Source: DATDPM01 sp963841995
GTDB lineage: Bacteria > Pseudomonadota > Alphaproteobacteria > DATDPM01
Assembly: GCA_963841995.1 (NCBI GenBank)
Contig: CAWJEX010000003.1
Coordinates: 62,001 to 126,000 of the forward strand
Length of the DNA stretch: 64,000 bases
Reading direction: 5' to 3'
Each line of letters opens with the position of its first letter. Positions within the stretch are counted from its first letter, which is position 1. Below the pieces are notes generated by a model. The model ran no database searches, had not been told where the DNA came from, and was given only the letters and a program-made list of their open reading frames with translations. The position numbers and the translations under genes were made by a program. Shown one piece after another: positions 19,120-27,227 of this stretch.

Positions 19120-19545
19120 ATGAAGAGCCCGTCGAAACGAATTTCAAGAATCACCGCCGTGGTTTTGGCAATGAGTTGCCTGAGTTGGGCGGCGCCAGCG
19201 TCGGCGCAACAGCAAGAAGTGCTGAAAAACGGCCGGATCGATTTCGAAGAAAACTGCGCCCCCTGCCACGGCAAGAGCGGGATGGGTGAAGGCAAGATGG
19301 CCGGGCTTTTGACGGCAAAGCCGCCCGATCTCACCCGCATCGCCAAGCGCAATGGTGGGGAATTTCCGTTTTGGAAGGTCTACGAAACCGTCGACGGCGA
19401 AATCCCCTCCCAGGCGCATCAGCTTTCGCCGATGCCGATTTGGGGCAACCGCTTCCGAGATCAGGGCGAATCGGGAATTTATCCGCCTTTCTATGTGCGA
19501 ATCCTGCTGATCACCCAATACTTGGAGTCGATTCAGGAAAAATGA
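19120..19545 (+). CDS. Periplasmic monohaem cytochrome c (paralogue 1 of 3)
   Basis: A 141-residue class I cytochrome c. Signal peptide about residues 1-29 ('AVVLAMSCLSWAAPASAQ'), haem attachment CAPCH at 46-50, and 'SPMPIWGNRF' with a candidate axial Met. The ending 'YLESIQEK' is shared with the two following genes. The core 'KPPDLTRIAKRNGGEFPFWKVYETVDG' recalls the small cytochromes found near cytochrome oxidase or sulphite and alcohol dehydrogenase systems. It is the first of a tandem set on one strand, so it probably arose by duplication. No redox-enzyme partner gene is adjacent, so the electron donor is unknown. Confidence 0.92.
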   Translation: MKSPSKRISRITAVVLAMSCLSWAAPASAQQQEVLKNGRIDFEENCAPCHGKSGMGEGKMAGLLTAKPPDLTRIAKRNGGEFPFWKVYETVDGEIPSQAHQLSPMPIWGNRFRDQGESGIYPPFYVRILLITQYLESIQEK

Positions 19546-19678
19546 TCGCCCCGCCTCTATATCGGAGTTGATAACTCCGGAATTACCCCCGCTCAATTTG
19601 GAAATCGTGGCGGCATGGATTCGCAGGGGCATTTCTGCCATCATCCGCAACGCAGTCATCATCGGTGAGGCGAAAAAC

Positions 19679-20092
19679 ATGCTGCAATCGAGAATCAAGA
19701 TCGCCTGCGGGCTCGGCCTTTCCCTTTTCATTTCTCTCGGCGCATTGCCGGCGCAAGCCAGCCAGGATGAAGTCCTGCGCGACGGCAAACAGGAATATCA
19801 GGATAATTGTACGGCCTGTCACGGCGACGCCGGCAAGGGCGACGGCAGGATGGCCGAAATTTTGACGATCAAGCCCGCGGATCTGACGGAAATTTCCAAG
19901 CGCAACGGCGGCGCGTTCCCGTTCTGGCGGGTTTACGGCATCGTCGAAGGCAGCGTGCCCCTCAAGGGCCATGTCTACATGCCGGATTGGCAAAGCCGGT
20001 TCAGTGCGGACGAATCAAAGCCGGGATATCCGGCGGCGTATTTGCGCATCCTCACCCTCACCCACTATCTCGAAACGATTCAGGAAAAGTAG
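19679..20092 (+). CDS. Periplasmic monohaem cytochrome c (paralogue 2 of 3)
   Basis: A 137-residue cytochrome c. I start it at the ATG at 19679 because a ribosome binding site (ggtgagg) precedes it and a signal peptide follows ('IACGLGLSLFISLGALPAQAS'); the frame is open further upstream. Haem motif CTACH at residues 44-48. It differs from its neighbours in the axial-ligand loop: 'GHVYMPDWQSRF' stands where they have 'SPMPIW', so the sixth ligand is probably the Met of 'YMPDW'. It ends 'YLETIQEK'. It lies 133 bp after paralogue 1 and 15 bp before paralogue 3. Confidence 0.92.
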   Translation: MLQSRIKIACGLGLSLFISLGALPAQASQDEVLRDGKQEYQDNCTACHGDAGKGDGRMAEILTIKPADLTEISKRNGGAFPFWRVYGIVEGSVPLKGHVYMPDWQSRFSADESKPGYPAAYLRILTLTHYLETIQEK

Positions 20093-20107
20093 AAGCGGGA
20101 TGCCAAA

Positions 20108-20533
20108 ATGATGCGGCGCAATTTTCGACGAACCGCCCTTGCCGTGCTCGGCTTTTCAAGCCTGATGGCGCTCGGCACTGGGCCGGCCAAGGCTACTCAG
20201 GATGAAGTCGTCGCCGACGGGAAGCGGGAATTTGCGCAGAACTGCGTGTTCTGCCACGGCGCGCTGGGGAAGGGCGACGGCCAGTGGAACGATATGTTGA
20301 TCACCAAACCCGCCGATCTGACCCAGATCGCCAAGAAAAATCGCGGGGTTTTTCCGTTTTGGCACGTCTATCAAGCCATCGACGGCCAAGTGGCGATCAA
20401 GAGCCATCTTGTCTCGCCGATGCCAATTTGGTCGGACCAATTCAAGGCGGAAGAGAAACAGCCGGGACGCGAACCGGCTTATGTCCGGATCCTGATGCTT
20501 ACGCACTACCTGGAATTGATTCAGGAAAAATAA
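20108..20533 (+). CDS. Periplasmic monohaem cytochrome c (paralogue 3 of 3)
   Basis: A 141-residue cytochrome c with a signal peptide ('LAVLGFSSLMALGTGPAKA'), haem motif CVFCH at 46-50, candidate axial Met in 'SPMPIWSDQF', and the shared ending 'YLELIQEK'. It is closer in the ligand loop to paralogue 1 than to paralogue 2. A strong hairpin terminator follows at 20572-20603, closing the three-gene run. Substitution of the residues between the two haem cysteines (AP, TA, VF in the three copies) shows the duplications are old rather than recent. Confidence 0.92.
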   Translation: MMRRNFRRTALAVLGFSSLMALGTGPAKATQDEVVADGKREFAQNCVFCHGALGKGDGQWNDMLITKPADLTQIAKKNRGVFPFWHVYQAIDGQVAIKSHLVSPMPIWSDQFKAEEKQPGREPAYVRILMLTHYLELIQEK

Positions 20534-20571
20534 TTCCACCAACTGATCATTGTCGCCGGAAGCGGAACGCG

Positions 20572-20603
20572 AAAATGCGCGCCCGATTGAGGCGCGCATT
20601 TTT
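20572..20603. terminator. Bidirectional terminator between cytochrome c and clpA genes
   Basis: A 12-bp stem (aaaatgcgcgcc / ggcgcgcatttt) with a 7-base loop and T-runs on both strands. It serves the cytochrome genes on one strand and clpA on the other. Confidence 0.85.
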
Positions 20604-20622
20604 GTCGGTAATTTCCCGGGCC

Positions 20623-22917
20623 CTATTTTTCGACCAGGGCCGGCATCTTCGGCACGCCCGAGGGCGGCGCGAAATCGAAGGCGAGCTTGCTGTCCTTCAT
20701 CGTGACTTTCACCGTGCCGCCATTGGCGAGCTTGCCGAACAGCAATTCTTCGGAGAGCGGCTTTTTGATATGCTCCTGGATGACCCGGGAGAGCGGCCGC
20801 GCGCCGAACTTCTCGTCATAGCCCTTAGTCGCCAGCCAGCCCCGTGCTTCATCGTCGAGAACGATGGCCACGTTGCGGTCGGCCAGTTGTTCTTCGAGCT
20901 GCATCACGAACTTATCGACGACGCGGCTGACGATGTCCGGCGTCAGGTTCTTGAAGCCAATGATCGAATCCAGGCGATTGCGGAATTCCGGCGTGAACAT
21001 GCGATTGATTGCTTCTTCGTCGTCGCCTTCCCGCTTGGTGCGTTCGAAGCCGATGGCGTGCTTCGCCAAATCGGCGGCGCCCGCATTGGTCGTCATGATG
21101 AGGATCACATTGCGGAAATCGATGGTCTTGCCATTGTGGTCCGTCAGCTTGCCGTAATCCATGACTTGCAGCAGGATATTGAACAGATCGGGATGGGCCT
21201 TCTCGATTTCATCGAGCAACAGGACCGCGTGCGGATGCTGATCGATGGAGTCGGTCAGCAAGCCTCCCTGATCGAAGCCGACATAGCCCGGCGGCGCGCC
21301 CAAAAGCCGCGACACAGAATGCCGCTCCATATATTCCGACATGTCGAAGCGAATGAGCTCGATGCCGAGGATGCGAGCGAGTTGCCGCGCGACCTCGGTT
21401 TTGCCGACACCCGTCGGGCCGGAAAACAGATAAGATCCGATCGGTTTCTCGGGTTCGCGCAAGCCGGCCCGGGCCAGCTTGATGGCGCTGGATAGGGCCG
21501 AAATCGCCTGATCCTGGCCGAACACCATGGTCTTGAGGTCGCGTTCCAGATTGCCGAGCTGTTCCTTGTCGTCCCGGGAAACGCGCTTGGGCGGAATGCG
21601 GGCGATCTTCGCCACCACGGCTTCGACATCCTTGACGGTGATTGTCTTCTTGCGCTTCGAGGGCGGCAACAGCATCTGCGCCGCACCCACTTCATCGAGC
21701 ACGTCGATCGCCTTGTCGGGAAGCTTGCGGTCGTTGACATAGCGCGAGGAAAGGTCGACCGCGGCGCGGATCGCTTCCGCGGTATAGCGAACCCCGTGGT
21801 GCTCCTCGTAGTAAGGCTTTAGCCCGCGCAGGATCTTCACCGTGTCTTCGAGCGAAGGTTCGTTGATGTCGATCTTCTGGAAGCGGCGAACCAGAGCCCG
21901 GTCCTTCTCGAAGTAATTGCGGAATTCCTTGTAGGTGGTCGAGCCGATGCAACGCAGCGAGCCGGAAGCCAAAGTCGGCTTCAGGATGTTCGAGGCATCC
22001 ATCGAACCGCCGCTGGTAGCACCCGCACCGATCACGGTATGGATTTCGTCGATAAACAGGATTCCGGCACCTTCCTGGGATTCGAGCTCCGAGATCACCG
22101 CCTTCAGCCGTTCCTCGAAATCGCCGCGATAGCGGGTTCCGGCGAGCAGCGAGCCCATGTCGAGGGCGTAGATGGTGACGCCCTGCAGAACCTCCGGCAC
22201 GTCGTCGTAGACGATACGCCGGGCCAGGCCTTCGGCGATCGCCGTCTTGCCGACACCCGGATCGCCAACATAGAGCGGATTGTTCTTGGTCCGGCGGCAT
22301 AAAATCTGGATCGTGCGCTCGACCTCCGCCTCGCGCCCGATCAGGGGATCGATCTTGCCCTTCGAGGCCTTGTCGTTGAGGTTGATGCAATAGGCATCGA
22401 GCGCGTCATGGCCTTTCTTCACCACCCGCTCGCCGGCGACGTCCTCATCGGCGCCGTGAACCGATTGCTGCTGGGAGAGCCCGGGAACCTTGGCAATGCC
22501 GTGGGAAATGTAGTTGACCGCGTCGAGCCTCGACATTTCCTGCTGCTGGAGAAAATAGACGGCGTGGGATTCCCGCTCCGAGAAGAGGGCGACCAGCACG
22601 TTGGCTCCCGTCACTTCCTCGCGGCCGGAGGATTGGACATGGATCGCGGCGCGCTGGAGAACCCGCTGGAAGCCGGCGGTCGGCTTGGCGTCGTCGCCGC
22701 GCCCGGACACCAATCCCGCCAGCTCGCGGTCGAGATAGCGCACCAATTCCTGGCGCAGCTTATCGATTTTGACTCCGCAGGCCCGCATGACGGCAATGGC
22801 GTCCTGGTCGTCGACCAGGGCCAGCAGTAAATGCTCAAGGGTCGCGAATTCATGGCGCCGCTCATTGGCATAGGCGAGCGCGCGGTGAAGGCTTTGTTCG
22901 AGATTGTGCGACAGCAT
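20623..22917 (-). CDS. clpA: ATP-dependent Clp protease ATP-binding subunit ClpA
   Basis: A 764-residue Hsp100 unfoldase that feeds substrates to ClpP. Layout: N-terminal Clp_N repeats (about 1-145, the ClpS docking site), AAA+ module 1 with Walker A 'GDPGVGKT' and Walker B 'ILFIDEIH', AAA+ module 2 with 'GPTGVGKT' and 'VLLLDEIEKAHPD', and a D2-small domain. There is no ClpB-type middle coiled coil. The C-terminal 'GVPKMPALVEK' is typical of alphaproteobacterial ClpA. It lies 8 bp downstream of clpS, so the adaptor and unfoldase are coexpressed. With aat in the same window, most of the Leu/N-degron pathway is represented. Confidence 0.96.
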   Translation of the reverse strand: MLSHNLEQSLHRALAYANERRHEFATLEHLLLALVDDQDAIAVMRACGVKIDKLRQELVRYLDRELAGLVSGRGDDAKPTAGFQRVLQRAAIHVQSSGREEVTGANVLVALFSERESHAVYFLQQQEMSRLDAVNYISHGIAKVPGLSQQQSVHGADEDVAGERVVKKGHDALDAYCINLNDKASKGKIDPLIGREAEVERTIQILCRRTKNNPLYVGDPGVGKTAIAEGLARRIVYDDVPEVLQGVTIYALDMGSLLAGTRYRGDFEERLKAVISELESQEGAGILFIDEIHTVIGAGATSGGSMDASNILKPTLASGSLRCIGSTTYKEFRNYFEKDRALVRRFQKIDINEPSLEDTVKILRGLKPYYEEHHGVRYTAEAIRAAVDLSSRYVNDRKLPDKAIDVLDEVGAAQMLLPPSKRKKTITVKDVEAVVAKIARIPPKRVSRDDKEQLGNLERDLKTMVFGQDQAISALSSAIKLARAGLREPEKPIGSYLFSGPTGVGKTEVARQLARILGIELIRFDMSEYMERHSVSRLLGAPPGYVGFDQGGLLTDSIDQHPHAVLLLDEIEKAHPDLFNILLQVMDYGKLTDHNGKTIDFRNVILIMTTNAGAADLAKHAIGFERTKREGDDEEAINRMFTPEFRNRLDSIIGFKNLTPDIVSRVVDKFVMQLEEQLADRNVAIVLDDEARGWLATKGYDEKFGARPLSRVIQEHIKKPLSEELLFGKLANGGTVKVTMKDSKLAFDFAPPSGVPKMPALVEK

Positions 22918-22925
22918 CGGCGTCC

Positions 22926-23249
22926 TTATTCCTTTTCAAGGGTGCATTGCAGAGGGTGCTGATGACGGCGCGCAAATTCCACCACTTGGTGAACCTTGGT
23001 CTCGGCGACTTCGTAGGTGAAAACCCCGCAAACGCCCACGCCGCGCCGGTGGACGTGGAGCATGATTTGGGTCGCCTCCTCATGGTTTTTTTGAAAGAAA
23101 CGTTCGAGCACAACGACGACGAATTCCATCGGCGTGTAATCGTCGTTTAATAAGATAACCCGGTACATGGACGGCTTTTTGGTCTTGGGCCGGCTCTTGA
23201 CCACCACTTTGGCGGTCGGCACGTCCAAGCCGTTTCCATGGTCGCTCAT
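22926..23249 (-). CDS. clpS: ClpS adaptor protein
   Basis: A 107-residue N-end-rule adaptor that binds proteins with Leu, Phe, Tyr or Trp at the N-terminus and hands them to ClpAP. The pocket and core motifs are all present: 'YRVILLNDDYTPMEFVVVVLERFF', 'THEEA'-like 'NHEEATQIMLHVHRRGVGVCGVFTYEVAETK' and 'RRHQHPLQCTLEKE'. The disordered N-terminal 30 residues are typical. It is the first gene of the clpS-clpA operon. Confidence 0.96.
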   Translation of the reverse strand: MSDHGNGLDVPTAKVVVKSRPKTKKPSMYRVILLNDDYTPMEFVVVVLERFFQKNHEEATQIMLHVHRRGVGVCGVFTYEVAETKVHQVVEFARRHQHPLQCTLEKE

Positions 23250-23407
23250 TGCGGTGTCCGATCTACCTTTCCGTCCGTTACCCGGTTCGAACCACTAAAT
23301 ATGGGGATTCCGACCTCTCATCATATTGGATCGAAGGTGCAGGTTAAAAGGCCTGTTTCAAAGCCTAACTTTACGGAGGTTTATGGCGGATTAAGGATGG
23401 TCCGGCA

Positions 23408-23441
23408 AAACAGGACCTAACCCCAAACAGGACCTAACCCC
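23408..23441. repeat. Two perfect 17-bp tandem direct repeats
   Basis: The unit aaacaggacctaacccc occurs at 23408-23424 and immediately again at 23425-23441, about 160 bp upstream of clpS on its leader side. It could be a binding site pair or simple slippage. Confidence 0.8.
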
Positions 23442-23457
23442 CCTTAAGAACGCAAAC

Positions 23458-23485
23458 GGCCGGCCGAAAAATCGGCCGGCCTTCC
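23458..23485 (-). terminator. Hairpin terminator of the phasin gene
   Basis: A perfect 10-bp stem, ggccggccga / tcggccggcc, with a 4-base loop, about 80 bp beyond the phasin stop. There is only a short T-run on the minus strand, so termination could be partial. Confidence 0.6.
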
Positions 23486-23562
23486 TTACAAAGGCCCTTC
23501 TTGCCGGAAACCCAGCTGGCACGCCCGATAAAATCGCCCCATTGCAAGGCCGCCGGGCCCGA

Positions 23563-24231
23563 TTAATGGTTCAGGGACGCGATCAGGTGATCGGTCGAAG
23601 CCACCAATCCCTCGGAAATCGGCGCCAAGCTATCCTTCGCCACCGTCACGGAGATTTGAGAGATCTTCGCGGACGCCGCCGAGAAGCGATCTAAATTAGC
23701 CCTGGTCAGCAAAACCTGCCTCGTCATCAGGTCTTCGAAAGTGGCGCAGGCCGCCAGCTCCTTGGCTGCGGCGCCGCTTGCCGCCATTTGCGCCAATGCC
23801 ATCGCCGCAAGCTCGTCCTGAAGACGTTCCAAGCCGCGAATCCAGACCGCACCGGCCTCGACCGCGGCCTCAATTCCCAAAGCGACTGCAAATTTCCGGT
23901 AACCTTCCCAAGGAGCGGTCGAATTGATCGCCTTGATGACGATCTCGGGCACGGCGGATTTGGGCATGGGCGCGGACACGGGAGCGGGCTGAGAAATCGG
24001 CTTCGCCGATACCGGCGGCGCCACGGCGGTTTTGGGGGCAGTTTGAGGGTTCGGTGCCGGCGATGCCGGCGCGGTTCGGACCGGCGGCATCATGGCATGG
24101 CCCATGTCGCCGGCACTGGGCGGCACGACGCGCGGCGCCGCTGGTGCCGGCCGCACCGGCGCGGCTTGGGAAACTTGATTTTCGGGCTTTGCGGTTGCAG
24201 TGGCGGGCAGGCGGTCCTTCAGATCGGTCAT
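23563..24231 (-). CDS. Phasin family protein
   Basis: A 222-residue protein from the ATG at 24229-24231, preceded by gcaagggagcatgtg. The first 90 residues are a low-complexity Ala/Pro linker. The C-terminal half has the phasin pattern: 'PWEGYRKFAVALGIEAAVEAGAVWIRGLERLQDELAAMALAQMAASGAAAKELAACATFEDLMTRQ' and 'RFSAASAKISQISVTVAKDSLAPISEGL'. Phasins coat polyhydroxyalkanoate granules and control their size, so the organism probably stores PHA, although no PHA synthase is in the window. The gene is monocistronic with its own terminator. Confidence 0.85.
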   Translation of the reverse strand: MTDLKDRLPATATAKPENQVSQAAPVRPAPAAPRVVPPSAGDMGHAMMPPVRTAPASPAPNPQTAPKTAVAPPVSAKPISQPAPVSAPMPKSAVPEIVIKAINSTAPWEGYRKFAVALGIEAAVEAGAVWIRGLERLQDELAAMALAQMAASGAAAKELAACATFEDLMTRQVLLTRANLDRFSAASAKISQISVTVAKDSLAPISEGLVASTDHLIASLNH

Positions 24232-24535
24232 CACATGCTCCCTTGCACAATCCCTGCGATGCTGCGATGCAGCATCATCACGATAAACCAACGGCCTATC
24301 GCGGTCAAAGTGATCTTTGCATCGCAAAAACTCGCGTGAGGGACAAGGGGGACTGGGCGTTGACCGATGGCCTTCAGGCCGCCGGCGCCGACGGTCGGGC
24401 CGCCTGAACCGGGCCCGATTTCGCCGCCAGGGCCTAAGACATAAAGGATTTTTCAACCTGAATCGGGTATGAAAGCAGTTCGTATCGGGTGGACAAGGGC
24501 ACTGATTTTTATCTAGATTCAGCAAGATCGCTCCA
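24232..24535. other. Divergent intergenic region between phasin and carboxypeptidase genes
   Basis: About 300 bp between two divergent genes, so it should hold both promoters. I see no clear operator, RNA gene or repeat. Confidence 0.4.
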
Positions 24536-25801
24536 GTGCCGGAGCGGGGGAGATTGGGATTCTTGGATCGGGCTAGGGGATATCGGGCACGGCATTGGGG
24601 GCTGGGGATTGCCGTGATCCTCGGCGTGTTGCTGGTATGGCCCTTCACCTCCGCCCAAGCCAAGGTGGGTTTCTCCTCGATCGTTATTGATGCCTCGACC
24701 GGTGTGGTTCTGAGCGAAATGAACGCGGACGTGCCAAACCATCCCGCGTCGCTCACCAAAATTATGACCCTCTATCTGACCTTCGAAGCGCTGAAGGAGG
24801 GCCGCATTCGCCTCGATAGCGTGTTCCCGGTTTCCGAACATGCGGCGAACCAAGACCCGTCCAAGCTCGGTCTCAATCCCGGCGACGCCATCACGGTCGA
24901 AAACCTGATTCTGGGCGTTGTCACGAAGTCGGCGAACGATGCCGCAGTGACATTGGCCGAAGGCGTTGGCGGCAGCGAATCGGGTTTTGCGGATCGGATG
25001 TCGAAAAAGGCGGGCGAGCTCGGCATGAATGCGACGGAGTTCCGCAATGCGTCGGGCTTACCCAATCCCAACCAAGTCACGACCGCCCGCGACATGTCGA
25101 TCCTGGCGCAGGCGGTGCTCCACGACTTCCCCCAGTATTATCACTATTTCGGCACGCCGCGATTCACCTACGTAGGCCAGATCTTCGAAAATCACAACAA
25201 GCTGCTGAAGACCTATGCGGGTGCGGATGGAATCAAAACCGGATTCATTCGCACATCCGGATTCAATCTCGTCGCCTCGGCGGAACGTAAAGGCCGGCGT
25301 TTGATCGGCGTCGTCATGGGCAGCCAGTCGCCGAATATCCGCAATGCCCAGATGACCCACATGCTCGATGCCTCGTTCAGCGACCAGCCGATCCATTATG
25401 CGTCGCTTCCCGGCAAGCCGGTTCCCGGTTCTTCGATTCGCGCCACGGCTTCGGCCGACAGGTCTAAGGGTTCGACAACCGTCGCCACGGCGGCGGGGCC
25501 CGATCGCGGCTGGGGCATTCAGGTCGGCGCCTACAGCCGGTTCGCTCCGGCGCATCTAGCGGCGGCGAAAGCCGAGCGCGGCGCCTCGCGTTGGCTCGGC
25601 CATGGCAGGGTATTAGTCGACGCCGCCCACGACGACAGCACGACGGTCTTCCGGGCACGGGTCATGGGCTTGACGGAAGATCGCGCGCGGCGGGCCTGTG
25701 CAACACTCCTGGCCAAGAAAATGGAATGCGTCACGGTGGCCAGCGATGGCACGGTCATGTCCGCCGAAGAAGGCGATACCACCGACCAGCCGGAGCGCTA
25801 A
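24536..25801 (+). CDS. D-alanyl-D-alanine carboxypeptidase with SPOR domain (peptidase S11)
   Basis: A 421-residue periplasmic penicillin-binding protein that trims the terminal D-Ala from peptidoglycan stem peptides. A signal/anchor helix ('GIAVILGVLLVWPFTSAQA') precedes the S11 domain with 'SLTK' (catalytic Ser and Lys), 'SAND' (SxN) and 'KTG' in 'DGIKTGFIRTSG'. A linker then leads to a C-terminal SPOR-like domain ('GWGIQVGAYSRFAPAHLAAAKA') that binds denuded glycan at the division septum. S11 plus SPOR is common in alphaproteobacteria. The start used is GTG at 24536; a TTG at 24563 after 'ggggga' would also keep the signal peptide. Confidence 0.92.
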   Translation: MPERGRLGFLDRARGYRARHWGLGIAVILGVLLVWPFTSAQAKVGFSSIVIDASTGVVLSEMNADVPNHPASLTKIMTLYLTFEALKEGRIRLDSVFPVSEHAANQDPSKLGLNPGDAITVENLILGVVTKSANDAAVTLAEGVGGSESGFADRMSKKAGELGMNATEFRNASGLPNPNQVTTARDMSILAQAVLHDFPQYYHYFGTPRFTYVGQIFENHNKLLKTYAGADGIKTGFIRTSGFNLVASAERKGRRLIGVVMGSQSPNIRNAQMTHMLDASFSDQPIHYASLPGKPVPGSSIRATASADRSKGSTTVATAAGPDRGWGIQVGAYSRFAPAHLAAAKAERGASRWLGHGRVLVDAAHDDSTTVFRARVMGLTEDRARRACATLLAKKMECVTVASDGTVMSAEEGDTTDQPER

Positions 25802-25841
25802 GCTCCCCTTCCCTGCACGATTGGATTTGGGCCCGCGCTTG

Positions 25842-27227
25842 TTAGAACGCGGAAAAATCGATTCCGCTCGCCATCAACTGGTCGGCCAAGTCGCGCTTGA
25901 GGCGTTCGAGGCCCGTTGATGTCGAGGACTCGCAGCGCGCCACCAACACGGCCTGAGTGTTCGACGCGCGCAGAAGCCACCAGCCATCGGTCGTCTTCAC
26001 CCGCACGCCGTCCACGGTTTCGACCGCAGCGCCGGCGTCGGCCAACCTTCCCGCCACTTCGGACACCACCGCGAACTTCCGGACGTCGGAACAGGCGAAG
26101 CGGATTTCCGGCGTATTGATCACTTGGGGAAGCCGGGCCCGCGCAACGCTCAGCGGCTCGGTCAGCCGGCCCGCGAAATTGAGGATGCGAACGGCCGCAT
26201 AGAGCGCGTCATCGAAGCCGTAATAGCGGTCGGCAAAGAAAATGTGGCCGCTCATCTCGCCGGCCAGGGGCGCGCCGATCTCCGCCATCTTCGCTTTGAT
26301 CAACGAGTGGCCGGTGCGCCACATGAGCGGGCGCCCGCCTTGCCGTACGATTTCGTCGAACAGAACCTGGCTGGCTTTCACATCGGCAATGATCGTAGCG
26401 CCGGGGCGTTCAATCAGCACCTCTTCGGCGAGGAAGACCAAGAGCTGATCGCCCCACAATACTGCGCCCTTGTCGTCGACGACGCCGATGCGATCGCCGT
26501 CGCCGTCGAAGGCGATGCCGAGATCGCAGGATTCATTGACGACGGTTTCCTGAAGCTGCCGGAGATTTTCTTCAACCGTCGGATCGGGGTGATGGGCCGG
26601 GAATCGTCCGTCGATCCGCTCGTTGAGAAGAATATGGATGCCCGGCAACATTGCCGCGAGTCTCGCCATGATCTCACCGGCGGCGCCGTTGCCGGCGTCC
26701 CAGGCGACCTTAAGCGGGCGGCCGCCGCGGTAATCTTCGGCCAATCGCGCCACATAACGGTCGGTGATATCGATATCTTCGACCTTGCCCGACCCGACCG
26801 GGAAGACGCCCTTGCCGGCGATTGTGCCGAGTTCCTGAATTTCGTCGCCGTAAATGCCGCGGCTGCCGAACAGCATTTTGAAGCCGTTGTGTTCGGGCGG
26901 ATTGTGGGAGCCGGTCACCATGATCCCGCCATCGGCGTGAAGAGCCTTCACCGCGAAATAGAGCATCGGCGTCGGTCCGAGCCCAACGCGCAAGACGTTG
27001 ATCCCGGCACCGCGCAAACCTTCAACCAAAGCCGCTTCGAAAGCGGGCGACGTCAAGCGGCCGTCTCGCCCGACGCAAACCCGTTTTTCGCCCGGTCCTT
27101 CGGCCGCAAGCTTGGCCGCAAAGGCGCGGCCCAATGCGCCGGCATCGGCCTCGAACAAAGTTTCGTTGGCGATGCCGCGAATATCGTATTCGCGCAAAAT
27201 CGTCGGATTGAATCGGTGTGCGGTCAC
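25842..27227 (-). CDS. Phosphomannomutase/phosphoglucomutase
   Basis: A 461-residue alpha-D-phosphohexomutase interconverting hexose 1- and 6-phosphates (Man or Glc). The start is GTG at 27225-27227, overlapping the ugd stop as GTGA; the beginning 'FNPTILREYDIRG' is the family's N-terminus. Also visible are 'TGSHNPPEHNGFK' (phosphoserine), 'FDGDGDRIGVVD' (Mg), 'GEMSGHIFF' (sugar specificity) and the phosphate-binding 'SNTQAVLVARCES'. This is the AlgC type of dual-specific enzyme. With ugd and galU directly upstream it would link glucose-6-phosphate to UDP-glucose and UDP-glucuronate, and could also feed manC at 45.7 kb. Confidence 0.94.
   Translation of the reverse strand: MTAHRFNPTILREYDIRGIANETLFEADAGALGRAFAAKLAAEGPGEKRVCVGRDGRLTSPAFEAALVEGLRGAGINVLRVGLGPTPMLYFAVKALHADGGIMVTGSHNPPEHNGFKMLFGSRGIYGDEIQELGTIAGKGVFPVGSGKVEDIDITDRYVARLAEDYRGGRPLKVAWDAGNGAAGEIMARLAAMLPGIHILLNERIDGRFPAHHPDPTVEENLRQLQETVVNESCDLGIAFDGDGDRIGVVDDKGAVLWGDQLLVFLAEEVLIERPGATIIADVKASQVLFDEIVRQGGRPLMWRTGHSLIKAKMAEIGAPLAGEMSGHIFFADRYYGFDDALYAAVRILNFAGRLTEPLSVARARLPQVINTPEIRFACSDVRKFAVVSEVAGRLADAGAAVETVDGVRVKTTDGWWLLRASNTQAVLVARCESSTSTGLERLKRDLADQLMASGIDFSAF

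Larger units (their letters stand above)
23250..23562. other. Intergenic region between clpS and phasin genes
   Basis: About 310 bp holding the clpS promoter side, a 17-bp direct repeat (23408-23441) and the phasin terminator (23458-23485). A 60-residue open frame at 23238-23420 has no coding character. No RNA gene is seen. Confidence 0.5.

Noticed and set aside
23563..24759. A 398-codon version of the phasin gene
   Set aside because: Upstream codons are of non-coding type and an ATG with a ribosome binding site at 24231 gives a normal phasin.
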